A stretch of DNA of 17,430 nucleotides from Cylindrodendrum hubeiense (Eukaryota > Ascomycota > Sordariomycetes > Hypocreales > Nectriaceae), in assembly GCA_014621425.1 (NCBI GenBank), contig JAANBB010000654.1, positions 1-17,430 on the forward strand, read 5' to 3'. A model generated the notes under the pieces. That model saw only the letters and a list, made by a program, of their open reading frames with translations, was not told the DNA's origin and did no database searches. The stretch's first letter is position 1, and each line of letters begins with the position of its first letter. This document shows, piece by piece, positions 17,213-17,430 of the stretch. A program made the translations under genes and the position numbers.

Positions 17213-17430
17213 ATGGAGGGAAATCCAGAGCCTGTGCGAGGGGGCGGCCCTCTGGACAACACTGGCGGCGCCACCCTCACGACGGGCCGAGACGACGACC
17301 ACGGCGCCGGCATTGGCGAGAGTCGAGACGAAGGCGATGCGCAGCTGGGAATCCCTCAGCAGCAGACAGGCGCTCGGGTCATCCAGCGGCGGCGGTCTCG
17401 AACTGACGCCGCGGGTGCGCTGCCGATGGC
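17213..17430 (+). CDS. N-terminus of an unrecognised protein, truncated by the window end
   Basis: An ATG at 17213 (GGAATGG, G at -3) opens a frame of 72 codons that reaches the window edge without a stop. It is the first in-frame ATG after a stop at 17132. The translation begins MEGNPEPVRGGGPLDNTGG, continues with an acidic/Gly stretch (GRDDDHGAGIGESRDEGDAQLG), then QQQTGARVIQRRRSRTDAAG. It resembles a disordered N-terminal tail; the RRRS could be a basophilic kinase site. Codons end mainly in G or C, as in neighbouring genes. No domain can be recognised from this part. An overlapping frame (16915-17406) is open but low in protein character. Confidence 0.5.
   Translation, partial: MEGNPEPVRGGGPLDNTGGATLTTGRDDDHGAGIGESRDEGDAQLGIPQQQTGARVIQRRRSRTDAAGALPM

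Noticed and set aside
1..17430. tRNA, rRNA, CRISPR arrays, viral genes or intact transposons
   Set aside because: Scanned by eye on both strands for T-loop motifs, regularly spaced repeats, terminal inverted repeats and transposase or polymerase motifs; none found.

Overview
The window looks like nuclear DNA of a filamentous ascomycete (Pezizomycotina, most likely a Sordariomycete). Genes lie on both strands without operons. They are interrupted by short 44-111 base GT-AG introns with CTAAC/CTGAC-type branch sites. Starts have A-rich Kozak contexts, leaders are pyrimidine-rich, and several products are fungal (Rtt109, Vac8, Alb1). No ribosome binding sites, CRISPR arrays, tRNA or rRNA genes, or intact transposons are visible. 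The species cannot be named from this sequence.

Layout, left to right. A probable partial gene on the minus strand runs off the left edge (1-244). It is divergent from an intronless histone H3 lysine acetyltransferase of the Rtt109 family (940-2649, +). A 1.3 kb gap with an AT-rich core follows. Next come two minus-strand genes in tandem: a D-2-hydroxyacid dehydrogenase of the fungal D-mandelate dehydrogenase-like type (3985-5122, two exons) and, upstream of it, a seven-exon amidase-family protein (6063-8347). The amidase is divergent from ALB1, a pre-60S ribosome export factor (8738-9331, +). ALB1 converges on a mitochondrial translation initiation factor IF-3 (9626-10468, -). That gene shares a 383 base divergent promoter containing a CCAAT box with IMP1, the catalytic subunit of the mitochondrial inner membrane peptidase (10852-11468, +). 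IMP1 converges on VAC8, the lipid-anchored vacuolar armadillo protein (12061-14145, -, seven exons). A roughly 3 kb gene-poor stretch follows, with no recognisable complete gene and only one weak protein-like minus-strand tail. The window ends inside an unrecognised plus-strand gene starting near 17213.

Most genes are housekeeping functions: chromatin assembly and genome stability, ribosome export, mitochondrial translation and protein processing, vacuole biology. The least ordinary locus is the amidase-family gene. The canonical catalytic lysine is replaced by serine, the nucleophile loop is rewritten, and the protein begins with a signal-like segment and ends in SDEL. It may be an ER-resident amidase-fold pseudoenzyme. 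Other points are three copies of a basic motif in the Rtt109 tail, a 31 base VAC8 first exon that carries the whole lipidation tag, and the shared promoter of two mitochondrial genes. I did not find a clearly novel multi-gene system.

Intron positions were worked out by hand from splice consensus and reading-frame continuity. Transcript data would settle them.
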